A stretch of 64,000 nucleotides of DNA from Haloimpatiens sp042688525 (GTDB lineage: Bacteria; Bacillota; Clostridia; Clostridiales; Clostridiaceae): positions 3,162,001 to 3,226,000 of the forward strand of contig NZ_JBHWAB010000001.1 of the NCBI RefSeq assembly GCF_042688525.2, given 5' to 3'. A program made the position numbers and the translations under genes. This document shows positions 8,522-16,953 of the stretch, piece after piece. Position 1 is the stretch's first letter, and each line of letters opens with the position of its first letter. The notes under the pieces were generated by a model that worked only from the letters and a program-made list of their open reading frames with translations, was not told the DNA's origin and searched no databases.

Positions 8522-9658
8522 CTAAAAAATGGTACCCAGCTTAATTTTCATATTTACATCATCAATATCAAAGTCCTCATACCCTTGACTCTCCGCCCAA
8601 TCTAACATACCCTTATGATCTGGATGGTCTTTATTCGATATAATCTCAAGAAATTCTTCATAACCATACTCTCCCCCTACGTCCTCAGGTGGAGTTTTAC
8701 CTTCTCCTTCAAGACAAACAGCATAATTTTTATCATAATCATCTATCATTTTCTCAACTTCAATATAATGACTCCAGCTGTCTCCAAAATCATAATTGTA
8801 CTTTATATTTTTAAATTCAGGTATGTATTCTCTAAGCTTTATATTTTTTTCAAGTTTCATTGGTATCTCACCTAAATAGTCAAATGCTTCTTCATTACAG
8901 ACTAAATTGATAATCGGTTTATATCCTTTTTTGTGATATGGTGAATAATATTGTTTCAATTTATCTTGAGTACTATCATCATAAATATAAAATTCATGAA
9001 GATGATAATTTTTCCACCCAAAAGCAGCCTGCAATACCTCATGTAATTTTTTGAATGTGGTATTTATAGGAACTACTAATCTGCGCCATACATTATTATT
9101 CTCCAAATCCATGGTTACTTTAAGCTGTACAGCTCTTCCTCTAAAAATTGGTTTACCTTCTAAATCTTCAAGATCCTTAAACAATTCATTACTTGGTGTT
9201 ATATAATTATTTTTACCATTACCTATCAAACTTCTGCTTATGCACATACTAGCATCAGTTTGACAAATGGAATCTTGCCTTAATAAATTATTAACATAAT
9301 ATACAACTTCACAAGATTTATTCATTCTTGCAACAGAAGTTTTATTCTTAGTTTTCGTATACACTATCTCCTTGGATTGATTTATGAACTTATCTATAAT
9401 TTCACTCTTTATACACTCCTCTTCAAAAGTTTCTTTAATTGCCTGCAATATAAGTTCATCAATTTTTTTAAGATCTTTAGCTTTAAGTCCATATAAAACA
9501 ATCACATATCTATTGCTATCATTAACAAGTACTACTGTTTTTCTGCGATTTACTATTATGAGATTAGCATGCCAAGAGAATAACGTTTCTTCCTCTTTAG
9601 GTTCTGCAGGCTTTATTTTTAGTTGATCTAAAAGTTTCTTCGTACATTGTATTAACAA
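8522..9658 (-). CDS. pRiA4b ORF-3-like (IS1096 TnpR-like) domain protein
   Basis: 378 residues. The N-terminal ~120 residues resemble the DUF6933 domain often fused to this family (MLIQCTKKLLDQL...FSWHANLIIVNRRKTVVLVN). The C-terminal domain (about 168-360) has the pRiA4b ORF-3 signature: RRLVVPINTTFKKLHEVLQ, AFGWKNYHLHEF, NYDFGDSWSHYIEVE and a CLEGEGKTPPEDVGG block. Despite the name from plasmid and IS passenger genes, its biochemical role is not established. It starts at TTG with GGAGG 8 bases upstream. No IS ends are seen around it. Confidence 0.8.
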   Translation of the reverse strand: MLIQCTKKLLDQLKIKPAEPKEEETLFSWHANLIIVNRRKTVVLVNDSNRYVIVLYGLKAKDLKKIDELILQAIKETFEEECIKSEIIDKFINQSKEIVYTKTKNKTSVARMNKSCEVVYYVNNLLRQDSICQTDASMCISRSLIGNGKNNYITPSNELFKDLEDLEGKPIFRGRAVQLKVTMDLENNNVWRRLVVPINTTFKKLHEVLQAAFGWKNYHLHEFYIYDDSTQDKLKQYYSPYHKKGYKPIINLVCNEEAFDYLGEIPMKLEKNIKLREYIPEFKNIKYNYDFGDSWSHYIEVEKMIDDYDKNYAVCLEGEGKTPPEDVGGEYGYEEFLEIISNKDHPDHKGMLDWAESQGYEDFDIDDVNMKIKLGTIF

Positions 9659-9820
9659 TATATACGCCTCCTACACTGATATTTTTTCAGTTTCAACAAA
9701 TATAAAATCCTCAATTTTATCTTTATAAAACTTCTCACACTAATGTTTTTCACCTTTGTCCATCTTCTTCACAACAACATCAAAAATATATGACACAAAC
9801 AATGAGGTAATAATTAATAA

Positions 9821-10077
9821 TTAAACTTTCGCAGTAAAAAAATACTGTCTAGCGAAGGTAAATGATATATTGCGTAAGAAACATTTGAACAAAGTTTACA
9901 AGTTCTTAGCTTTACGAATTTGAAAAAAGTTATTTTTTAATTACTGATTCCTACGGAATATTAATTAAAAAATCTTTTTTCAATATGAGTAAAGTTTAGA
10001 ACTTGTTACTGAAGTGAAAGGTTTCTGAGCAAGATATCATTTCCCGTAGCGACTGTTTTTCACCTGCGAAAGTTGAG
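9821..10077 (-). mobile_element. Long-hairpin element, copy D (reverse orientation)
   Basis: Complete copy, inverted relative to A-C. It is flanked by TTAATAA direct repeats (9814-9820 and 10078-10084). The right end lies 13 bases from the stop codon of the truncated Nudix gene. Confidence 0.8.
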
Positions 10078-10090
10078 TTAATAAGAAAAT

Positions 10091-10399
10091 TCATTTTTCA
10101 TTATAAATCTTCAAAAATCTATCAATCATTTTCTTATGACTTTTTACAATATTTTCAGGAATTTTATGTATACTTATATATCGAAATTCAAGAGATTCAC
10201 TTTCATCTATTTTGAAATCACCACTTATTTCTTTAGTATAATATGCTACTGTGACAGAATAGAATTCATCACCATTGGGAACCTTTATGTAACTACCTTG
10301 TCCTGAAAATACATCTATTAACTTTAATTTTCCAACAGTTAAACCTGTTTCTTCAAACACTTCTCTCCTTGCTGTATCTTCTGTAGATTCCGTTACCAA
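10091..10399 (-). pseudogene. Nudix hydrolase, N-terminus missing
   Basis: The frame begins inside the Nudix box: ESTEDTARREVFEETGL keeps the REVxEE metal-binding core but not the preceding GGxxExGE. The remaining C-terminal half (GKLKLIDVFSGQGSYIKVPN ... KIPENIVKSHKKMIDRFLK) is intact. Homologues have about 50-60 more residues at the N-terminus. The lost part is replaced exactly at the edge of the IS607-like remnant, and it is not found on the other side of that remnant. Deletion therefore accompanied or followed insertion. Without the glycine-rich start of the box it is unlikely to be active. Confidence 0.8.
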
Positions 10400-10556
10400 A
10401 AATCTATAAAAATCTATAAATTAAAGATTTTTGTTTCTTTCCTACTTCATAATGTCCGATTTTGCCTGAGCTACTTTCGTTTGCTATAACACTCCATAGG
10501 CTTTGTTACCTAACAAGGTAATAGGTTGTAACGATTACCCAATTTAGAATATCTTT

Positions 10557-10962
10557 TTAAGCTGATATTTCTAAACCATAGTTTGCAAGATTATATGAAG
10601 CATTTTTATCCCTATCACAAGTAAAACCGCAACTACATTTATAAATCCTATCCGAAAGTTTTAAATTTAGGAAAACCACTCCCATTAAAGAAATTCTTAT
10701 ATGCTTTATTTAAATCTCTAATGCTTTCCTTTAATGTTGCATTAGATACTTCATAAAGCCACTCATAACCTTCGGTATTCTTTAAGATGGTTAATTCTTT
10801 ACCTAATTCTGTAACTGATAACTTTTTACCGTTAAGTTTATAATTATCTATTTGCTTGGCTAACGCCCAATTATAAACAAATCTCATGCAACCTATATGC
10901 TTATACATTAAAATTGTTTGTTCTTCTGTTGGGTATAATCTAACATTAATCGCCTTTATCAT
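10557..10962 (-). pseudogene. tnpB: tnpB, internally deleted
   Basis: The first 104 codons are a normal TnpB start (MIKAINVRLYPTEEQ, RFVYNWAL, a GSGFPKFKTF end). They run straight into a stop. In the +/-1 frame just beyond, the coding resumes with KLSDRIYKCSCGFTCDRDKN and ends ASYNLANYGLEISA before a stop. That is the last zinc-ribbon strand and the RuvC III aspartate (DRDxNA) of TnpB. About 230 residues, including RuvC I and II, are missing, so the nuclease is dead. Confidence 0.85.
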
Positions 10963-11062
10963 CCTTCAATAACTCCTTAATCATTTTTTTATGCCAATCT
11001 CTTAATGTTTGAGGAGTTTTACCTATTTCTTTAGCAAACTCACCTATTGAATAATATTTCAT
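10946..11062 (-). pseudogene. tnpA (IS607 serine recombinase), N-terminal stub
   Basis: 38 codons from a good GAGGTG ribosome binding site. MKYYSIGEFAKEIGKTPQTL is the MerR-like helix-turn-helix start typical of IS607 TnpA. After RDWHKK it reads KELLKDDKGD and stops, overlapping the tnpB start by 17 bases. The catalytic serine-recombinase domain is entirely absent. Confidence 0.8.
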
Positions 11063-11199
11063 TATTTCTCACCTCTATATAACTATAACAAATAATATAA
11101 TATTTTTTTCAATAGATTTTTATAGATTTTATTTAACAGTCATTAAACTCCATATATAATCTTGCCACTTATCACTTTCTTCCCTTGTTTCTTGTCTTT

Positions 11200-11400
11200 T
11201 TGAATAAATAATTAATTATTAAGGAAATTTTTCCTTAGGAAAAAATAACGTATTATATTTCTATATGTTTTTTGATTTTTGTTTAAACAAAAATCTTCCT
11301 TAATTTTTAATTCTTAACTATTAATTAAATCTAAAGCTTTCTGTTCCACAAAAAGGTATCCTTCATTATTAATTTTTAATTATTCATTATTAATTTTCTT
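11200..11400. repeat. AT-rich dispersed repeat
   Basis: AAGGAAATTTTTCCTTAGG, an ACGTATTATATTTC-like middle, then GATTTTTGTTTAAAC..AAAATCTTCC and a TTTTTAATTCTTAACTATTA tail. It is the same family as 24603-24760 and 28210-28305. No gene is present from 11131 to 11514. Confidence 0.55.
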
Positions 11401-11404
11401 TTAC

Positions 11405-11525
11405 TTGTCCCTATCTTTTTCTCCTCTAACTGTCAACTGTAAACTACCATCTGTCCTTTTCTAACTTGTCACTTAATACTTATCGCCATTTTTTCCACTT
11501 ATCACTGTGAACTGTCAGCTCTCAA
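11405..11525. repeat. Degenerate ACTGTCAACTGTGA tandem array 1
   Basis: Successive variants of AACTGTCAACTGTAAACT, CACTTATCACTGTGAACTGT and CAGCTCTCAACT. It is related to arrays at 18995-19106 and 20578-20645. The array runs into the last codons of the AAA-ATPase gene. Confidence 0.6.
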
Positions 11526-13191
11526 CTATAAGTGTTTTTTTCCCCTCAAACGCTATTCCCAGCTCTATAATATCCTTAACTCCTCTATCTAAAAGCTCTC
11601 TCTTATAATTCCTGTCTTCTATTTGATTCAAAGCATTTTGAGCACATTTCTCTAAAGTCTCATTATCATCTTTATCTACTTTTTTAAACTCAATAACTAT
11701 TCCTTTTTTATTTATGTCTCTTGGGATAATCATTATATCATATCTGCCATATCCACTTTCTCTATTAGATTTAACCTGGTATTCATCAGAAAGAGCTATA
11801 AGCGCACCAAGTACAAAAGAATGATACACTTTTTCACTTTCTTTTCCTGACACATCAAAATAACTCACTGAATTTAATATAAATTCTCTAAATATCTTAC
11901 TGAAAACTTTTATGTCTCCAGTAACCAAACTCTTTAACATTATATTAAACTTTTCACCGCTTATATTTTCTCTAAACCAAGCTAATATAATGTCTTCATA
12001 TAAATATTTAACTTCCAGATTAGGTATTTTTAGTTTGCAGTACGTTCTTCCTCTTTGTATTTTTTTATCAATCACTTTCAAATACCCGCTAAAAAGTAAA
12101 AAGCTCCACGCATTATTACTGTCCTTATCTATATCATGCATAACTATATTTTCATTAATTTCTTTTTCTATCTCTTTTCCCTCTACTAAATCTTCAAGCT
12201 CCATTTTCAAGGTTTCTCCACCTTTTGCAAGCACCCTTTTTACTAAATCGTTGCTGCTAGTGTTTACCCAATATGACTTAAAACCTTCTCTATAATTATC
12301 CACATAATTTAATATGGACCAAGGATTATATATAGTTTTATCTCCAAATCTATATCCATTGTACCAATTTTGTACTTCTTTCGTTTCATATTCTATTCCA
12401 TAATATTTAAGCATGTCTTGCATTTCATCTTCTAAGAATCCGAAACTGCTGCTGTAGTGAGAACTTATTAATGTACTTACTTTCAAGTTATTCATTCCTG
12501 AAAAAATACTCTCTTTTGCAACCCTAAGTATACCTGTAAGCACTGACTTTTCTAAGTAAGTATTGTCTTTAAGTCCACCACTTAAAAATATTCTCATAAG
12601 TTCAATAACTTCATTGTAATAATCATTTATATAACCACTTTGAATTGGCACGTCATATTCATCTATTAAAATGATAACCTTTTGTTTATGATACTTATAT
12701 AGGTATTCACTCAATATATTTAACCCATTAAGATAAACTTCATAAGGCGCTTTTCCCATTAGTATTTCTAATATTTGATCTTTTTCATATTGTTTTAAAA
12801 CAGAACTTTCTAAAATGTAATCATGTTTTCTAAATAAACCTCTCACTAACAATTTAAAACTATTTTTACATCTTTCCCACTTGGAATGTTTTTCATCCTT
12901 GAATGTAATATATATAACAGGATATTTACCCTGCATGGACATTATGTCTTCATAATTATTTATCTTTAAACCTTCAAATAAATGTCTATTATCTTCTTCA
13001 CTTTTTTCATAAAAATATTTGAGCATGCTCATGTTTAAAGTTTTTCCAAATCGTCTTGGTCTTGGCAAAAGAATAACTTTTGAACCATCTTCAACTATTT
13101 CTTTTATGAATAAACTCTTATCCACAAAATAATAGTTATTATCTATAATATCTTTAAAATCACTTACACCTATTGATATTTTCTTATTCAT
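11515..13191 (-). CDS. AAA-ATPase-like / PD-(D/E)XK nuclease family protein
   Basis: 558 residues. The N-terminal AAA-ATPase-like domain begins ISIGVSDFKDIIDNNYYFVD and has the family's unusual P-loop LPRPRRFGKTLNMSML (about 41-56) and a Walker B-like VIILIDEYDVPIQ. The C-terminal PD-(D/E)XK domain shows GYGRYDIMIIPRD...GIVIEFKK (D ... ExK) near residues 475-500. This large paralogous family is abundant in anaerobes, and its role is not established; a mobile or defence link has been suggested. The ATG with GGAGGG upstream was chosen; a longer reading extends 18 codons upstream. The last codons lie in a tandem array. Confidence 0.85.
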   Translation of the reverse strand: MNKKISIGVSDFKDIIDNNYYFVDKSLFIKEIVEDGSKVILLPRPRRFGKTLNMSMLKYFYEKSEEDNRHLFEGLKINNYEDIMSMQGKYPVIYITFKDEKHSKWERCKNSFKLLVRGLFRKHDYILESSVLKQYEKDQILEILMGKAPYEVYLNGLNILSEYLYKYHKQKVIILIDEYDVPIQSGYINDYYNEVIELMRIFLSGGLKDNTYLEKSVLTGILRVAKESIFSGMNNLKVSTLISSHYSSSFGFLEDEMQDMLKYYGIEYETKEVQNWYNGYRFGDKTIYNPWSILNYVDNYREGFKSYWVNTSSNDLVKRVLAKGGETLKMELEDLVEGKEIEKEINENIVMHDIDKDSNNAWSFLLFSGYLKVIDKKIQRGRTYCKLKIPNLEVKYLYEDIILAWFRENISGEKFNIMLKSLVTGDIKVFSKIFREFILNSVSYFDVSGKESEKVYHSFVLGALIALSDEYQVKSNRESGYGRYDIMIIPRDINKKGIVIEFKKVDKDDNETLEKCAQNALNQIEDRNYKRELLDRGVKDIIELGIAFEGKKTLIVES

Positions 13192-13286
13192 AGAATCCCT
13201 CCACATAAACTCTCTAGGATTCCTCCCAGCATGTTCTCTTATCATAATTATACCCTAAAAGAATGAGATTAAACTAGTAAAATTAT

Positions 13287-13344
13287 TGGGACAGTTCATC
13301 AATTTCACCTGCAAACTACAGCTTAAATTAATGAACCGTCCCCA
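13287..13344. repeat. 58-bp palindrome, copy 4
   Basis: GGGACAGTTCATCAATTTC ... AAATTAATGAACCGTCCCC. It lies upstream of the AAA-ATPase gene and downstream of the ABC efflux operon, both read on the minus strand. Confidence 0.85.
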
Positions 13345-13395
13345 CTTTTCAAAACTTTATTTATTGAAAGGAAACTATCACATTCCATTTTTTTC

Positions 13396-13412
13396 AAGGT
13401 CACAGTTACCTT
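13396..13412. repeat. Half of the GTAACTGTGACC hairpin
   Basis: AAGGTCACAGTTACCTT, identical to the right arm of the full hairpin at 16850-16949. It is immediately downstream of the ABC permease stop. Confidence 0.7.
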
Positions 13413-13416
13413 CCCT

Positions 13417-14553
13417 TTAAGCGTTATACGGTTTTTTCTTAAATATCACTATACTTAATATTAACAGTCCCACTCCTAGTGAAAATAGCAAAAGCACATC
13501 TTGTAATAAATAATGAATTCCTACTCCTTTTGTTATTATACCTCTTAAAATATTTAAGAAATAAGTTAACGGAAGTAAATTACCTATCAATTGTATCACC
13601 TTAGGCATGGCTTCCCTTGGAAATACAAATCCTGAAAGTAGGACACTTGGAAGTATAATAAGTACACTAAGCTGCATAGCTTGAAGCTGAGTTTTTGAAA
13701 CTGCAGATATTAAAATTCCGATGGCCAATGCACATATTACAAACCCTGCACCTAAAAATAGCAGCAGCATCAATTTTCCTCTTATAGGAACATTGAACCA
13801 TATAAGCCCTAATGCTAATGAAAATAAGAAATCAAAAAATCCTATGAATATATATGGTATAAGTTTTCCCAATATAATCTCTGATGATTTTAATGGTGAT
13901 ACTGTTAGCTGTTCTATAGTTCCTCTTTCCCTTTCACGCACAAGGGCAAAAGCTGTTAAAAGCACAGTTATGTTTTGCATTATAAGCCCTATTAATCCTG
14001 GTATTGTAAAATTTTGATTATCCAAATTAGGATTATATAAAACCTTGGTATTTACCTCAACTCCTCCAACTTTAGGAGTGAAATATAATTTTTCATTATA
14101 ATTTTTTATCTTTTTCATTCCATAACTTTCTCCTGCAAAAATACCACTGCTAAAAGCAGTTCTTGCAGTTGTTGGATCCGAACCATCTATTATCAATTCT
14201 ACTTTTGGTTTTTCTCCCTTTTGAAGTCTTTTAGAAAAATCTGGAGGAATAATAAGTGCAGAATGAATTTCTCCTTTATCAATGCTCTCTTTGGAACTTT
14301 CCACGCTTTTCTCCATTGATACTATATTAAAATATCCCGTATTTTTAAAACTACTAATTAATTCTCTACTTTCTACAGAATTACTTTGATCAAGTACAGA
14401 CATTGATATATTTTCAAGCTGAGTATTAACCGCATATCCAAAAAGCAAAATCATCATTATGGGCATAATGATAGCTATACCAAAACTTGCCTTATCCCTC
14501 TTTAACTGTATAAATTCCTTTTTTACGATTGAAATAAACCTTTGCAAATTCAC
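13417..14553 (-). CDS. ABC-2 type permease of efflux system (YbhR/YhhJ-like)
   Basis: 378 residues. One N-terminal membrane helix (about 24-44) precedes a large extracytoplasmic domain (about 45-185). Five membrane helices follow (about 190-210, 233-255, 262-285, 295-315, 345-368). The 'RERERGTIEQLTVSPLKSSEIILGKLIPY' stretch, split across residues 208-236, is the hallmark of drug-exporting ABC-2 permeases. It starts at GTG, 3 bases after the ATPase stop, with AAAGGAGG inside the ATPase coding end. With the ATPase and HlyD-type adaptor it forms a YbhGFSR-like export complex, but only one permease gene is present, so it probably works as a homodimer. Confidence 0.9.
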   Translation of the reverse strand: MNLQRFISIVKKEFIQLKRDKASFGIAIIMPIMMILLFGYAVNTQLENISMSVLDQSNSVESRELISSFKNTGYFNIVSMEKSVESSKESIDKGEIHSALIIPPDFSKRLQKGEKPKVELIIDGSDPTTARTAFSSGIFAGESYGMKKIKNYNEKLYFTPKVGGVEVNTKVLYNPNLDNQNFTIPGLIGLIMQNITVLLTAFALVRERERGTIEQLTVSPLKSSEIILGKLIPYIFIGFFDFLFSLALGLIWFNVPIRGKLMLLLFLGAGFVICALAIGILISAVSKTQLQAMQLSVLIILPSVLLSGFVFPREAMPKVIQLIGNLLPLTYFLNILRGIITKGVGIHYLLQDVLLLFSLGVGLLILSIVIFKKKPYNA

Positions 14554-14556
14554 ATT

Positions 14557-15339
14557 CTATTCCTCCTTTCTTATCATTTTTCTCAATATATCAAAAGAAT
14601 TCTCTACCTTCTCATTTGTAGTTTTTTCTACATATTTTATAAATACATCTTCTAAATTATTAGCTCCTTCTCTTTCTATAAGCTCCTTTGGTGTTCCTAT
14701 GGTTATTAATTTGCTGTTAAATATAAAAGCAACAATATCACAACTTTCTGCTTCATCCATATAGTGCGTAGTTACAAGTACAGTGATTCCTTCAGAAGCT
14801 AAAGTATATATCATTTCCCAGAAAATTCTTCTAGATACAGGGTCCACCCCTGCGGTTGGTTCATCTAAAACCAAAATTTCAGGATTATGAATTAAAGCAC
14901 AGCCAAGAGCCAATCTCTGTTTCCATCCTCCAGACAAATTTCCTGTAATATTTTTTTCTCTGCCTTCAAGTCCAGCCATACTTATTATGTATTTTTTCCT
15001 CTCATCTCTTTCCTTTTTACTGAGACCATATATTCCCGCATAAAAATTAAGATTTTCATCTACTGTCAAATCCTCATACAAACTAAATTTTTGAGACATA
15101 TATCCTATTTTTGATTTTATCTTTCCTCTTTCTTTTCTAACATCATGTCCAAGTACATATGCAGTACCCTCTGTTGGAGGAAGAACTCCACACAACATTC
15201 TTATAGTTGTAGATTTACCAGAACCATTGGGACCTAAAAATCCATATATTTTACCCTTTGGCACATTGAAGGTTATATTTTCTACTGCTGTAAAATCTCC
15301 AAACTTTTTTGTAAGCCCTTTTATTTCAATTGCATTCAT
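14557..15339 (-). CDS. ABC transporter ATP-binding protein (YbhF/CcmA-like)
   Basis: About 260 residues. Walker A GPNGSGKST (about 36-44), Q-loop SQKFSLYEDLTV, signature LSGGWKQRL, Walker B ILVLDEPTAGVDP and the switch histidine TTHYMDEAE are all present, so it is catalytically competent. It powers the neighbouring ABC-2 permease. I chose the ATG after GAGAGGTG; a GTG three codons upstream is the alternative. It lies between the adaptor lipoprotein and the permease in a tight operon. Confidence 0.92.
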   Translation of the reverse strand: MNAIEIKGLTKKFGDFTAVENITFNVPKGKIYGFLGPNGSGKSTTIRMLCGVLPPTEGTAYVLGHDVRKERGKIKSKIGYMSQKFSLYEDLTVDENLNFYAGIYGLSKKERDERKKYIISMAGLEGREKNITGNLSGGWKQRLALGCALIHNPEILVLDEPTAGVDPVSRRIFWEMIYTLASEGITVLVTTHYMDEAESCDIVAFIFNSKLITIGTPKELIEREGANNLEDVFIKYVEKTTNEKVENSFDILRKMIRKEE

Positions 15340-15357
15340 TTTTATCACCTCTCATAT

Positions 15358-16101
15358 TTACTTAACCTCTACATCAAGCAATGTTCCAGGTGAAAAGCTA
15401 TTGTTTTCCAAGAACTTGATTTTAATCTGAAATACTGTATCCTCTTTTTCTTCTTTTGTCTGAGTATTTTTAGGAGTAAATTCTGATTCTGGAGATATGT
15501 AAACAACCTTTCCCTCTGCCACTTTTTTACCTTTATAATACACATTCAATACATCTTGAAGTTTTACCTTATGGCGTTTTGATTCCTCTAAATATATTTT
15601 TATATATTTATTTTCAATATCCATAATCTTAATAATGTTTGTTCCTGTTTGTACCATCTCTCCTTCATGTACAAATACATCTGTTACTATTCCACTTTTT
15701 AAACTTTTAACATCACCTTTTGAGATATTAAATTTTGCCAAATTCACCGCTGCTTTTGCTTGATTAATTGCTCCTTTTGATTGATTTTTTATGTTTTCAT
15801 CTGCACCATCTGGTATACTGTCATACTTTGCCTGAGCTGATTGAAGCACACCTTCTGCCTTATCTTTTTCAAATTTGTACCTTTGAGTATCAATTTGTGC
15901 TATACTATCTGCATTTTTAACTGAACTTCCCTGCTCTACACTTAATTTATTAAGCTTTCCTGCTATTTCTGATGTAACATAATAACTCTCACATTCTATA
16001 GTTCCTGTATATCTATTTTTATCTTCTTTTTTATTTGAACAACCAGTAAATGCCAAACAAAAAATCATTAGAACAACAAAAATAACTTTTTTTCTATTCA
16101 T
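15358..16101 (-). CDS. HlyD-family adaptor lipoprotein
   Basis: 247 residues. Signal peptide with lipobox (MNRKKVIFVVLMIFCLAFTG then C), so it is anchored on the outer face of the membrane. It has a biotinyl/lipoyl-like strand (YYVTSEIAGKLNKLSVEQGS), a short coiled-coil hairpin (about 77-125) and the returning strand (SGIVTDVFVHEGEMVQTGTN). In Gram-negatives such proteins bridge to an outer-membrane channel; in Firmicutes they assist ABC exporters. The ATG after GAGAGGTG is used; it lies 14 bases after the regulator's stop. Confidence 0.88.
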   Translation of the reverse strand: MNRKKVIFVVLMIFCLAFTGCSNKKEDKNRYTGTIECESYYVTSEIAGKLNKLSVEQGSSVKNADSIAQIDTQRYKFEKDKAEGVLQSAQAKYDSIPDGADENIKNQSKGAINQAKAAVNLAKFNISKGDVKSLKSGIVTDVFVHEGEMVQTGTNIIKIMDIENKYIKIYLEESKRHKVKLQDVLNVYYKGKKVAEGKVVYISPESEFTPKNTQTKEEKEDTVFQIKIKFLENNSFSPGTLLDVEVK

Positions 16102-16115
16102 GTAACTCACACCTC

Positions 16116-16730
16116 TCATTTCTTAATTCCACATAAAAATAAATCTACCATTTCATCTATCTGTTTTTCCTTATCCATTTTTATTATTTCTGGTAAAAAT
16201 CTATTTTGTATAACATACATACCAACCATTCCTATAAAAGATCTTATAACAATAGCTACATCTACCTTTCTAAAACTTTCATTAAGAATTCCCTGTTCTA
16301 AAAATTTTGATATTACATCCTTGCCTTTCATAACAATGTTATTTACAAAAGCATCTCTAAGTTCACTGTTATACTGAATTTCTGTTAAAACAATTTGAAA
16401 AATATCTTGATGATTTTCAATTAGTTCAATTCTGTCCTTTAATATTTCCTTTAATATTTCTCTTTCGCCTTTTTCACTATTATCTTTTATTATCTTATTT
16501 ATTCTATGCGTTATTAACTTATTTCCTAAAATTTTAGTAAGTCTTATCATCACTTTATTTAACAATTCTTCCTTGCTTTTAAAATATCTAAATATGGTCC
16601 CCTCTGCAACACCTGCTTCTTTTGCAATTTGGCTAGTTCTCGCTGCATTATATCCCTTCTCAGAAAAAATTTTTATTGCTGCTTCCAAAATCTCATTTTC
16701 CCTATTTTCTGCTGCTTTTCTCGCTGCCAT
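16116..16730 (-). CDS. TetR/AcrR family regulator of the efflux operon
   Basis: 204 residues. N-terminal TetR helix-turn-helix (about 8-55: 'ILEAAIKIFSEKGYNAARTS' and 'AGVAEGTIFRYFKSKEELL') followed by an all-helical ligand domain. It is the first gene of the operon with adaptor, ATPase and permease. A TGAGTGA/TTACTCA dyad lies about 70 bases upstream, so autoregulated repression relieved by a toxic compound is the likely mode. No strong ribosome binding site is seen next to the ATG; GGGAGG lies about 35 bases upstream. Confidence 0.88.
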   Translation of the reverse strand: MAARKAAENRENEILEAAIKIFSEKGYNAARTSQIAKEAGVAEGTIFRYFKSKEELLNKVMIRLTKILGNKLITHRINKIIKDNSEKGEREILKEILKDRIELIENHQDIFQIVLTEIQYNSELRDAFVNNIVMKGKDVISKFLEQGILNESFRKVDVAIVIRSFIGMVGMYVIQNRFLPEIIKMDKEKQIDEMVDLFLCGIKK

Positions 16731-16800
16731 ACACGCACAAATAGAATCTTAACTTCTATTTGTATTCCTCCCTTCTTTATATTTACTTTATAATAATTAA

Positions 16801-16814
16801 TGAGTGATTACTCA
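16801..16814. promoter_or_regulatory. Probable TetR operator
   Basis: TGAGTGATTACTCA, a dyad matching at 12 of 14 positions, embedded in AATTAATGAGTG...CACTTATTAT. It is upstream of the TetR-led efflux operon. This kind of TGAGTNNNTACTCA site is common for TetR proteins of Firmicute efflux pumps. Confidence 0.65.
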
Positions 16815-16849
16815 CTTATTATATTCCTACTTTATTTCGTTGTCAACAT

Positions 16850-16949
16850 AAGGTAACTGTGACCTTTAAAAATTTGGTAAAACTTTAGGGACAGGTCATA
16901 AAAAAAGATAACTGCGACCTTCCAATTTTTCCAAGGTCACAGTTACCTT
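16850..16949. repeat. Complete GTAACTGTGACC hairpin element
   Basis: AAGGTAACTGTGACCTT at the left, AAGGTCACAGTTACCTT at the right, perfect complements over 17 bp. The ~65-bp middle has further partial pairing (AAAATTTGG / CCAATTTTT). It sits between the vWA gene end and the efflux regulator promoter. Fragments occur at 8361 and 13396. Confidence 0.75.
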
Positions 16950-16953
16950 CTAA

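Larger units (their letters stand above)
10398..11130 (-). mobile_element. Collapsed IS607-type element
   Basis: Holds remnants of tnpA (serine recombinase N-terminus) and tnpB, both minus strand and in IS607 order. The outer edges carry an inverted 19-bp sequence, AAAATCTATAAAAATCTAT at about 10399-10417 and its complement at 11112-11130. IS607 elements normally lack terminal inverted repeats, so these may be part of the surrounding sequence. The noncoding 10403-10556 stretch downstream of tnpB is where the guide (omega/re) RNA of such elements is normally encoded. Confidence 0.65.

Noticed and set aside
8522..9658. Calling the pRiA4b-type gene a resolvase or active IS passenger
   Set aside because: The domain name comes from plasmid/IS passenger genes; no recombinase catalytic motif or IS ends are present.
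11515..13191. Treating the AAA-ATPase/nuclease protein as part of the defence block
   Set aside because: It is 34 kb away, alone, and belongs to a widespread paralogous family without shown immunity function.
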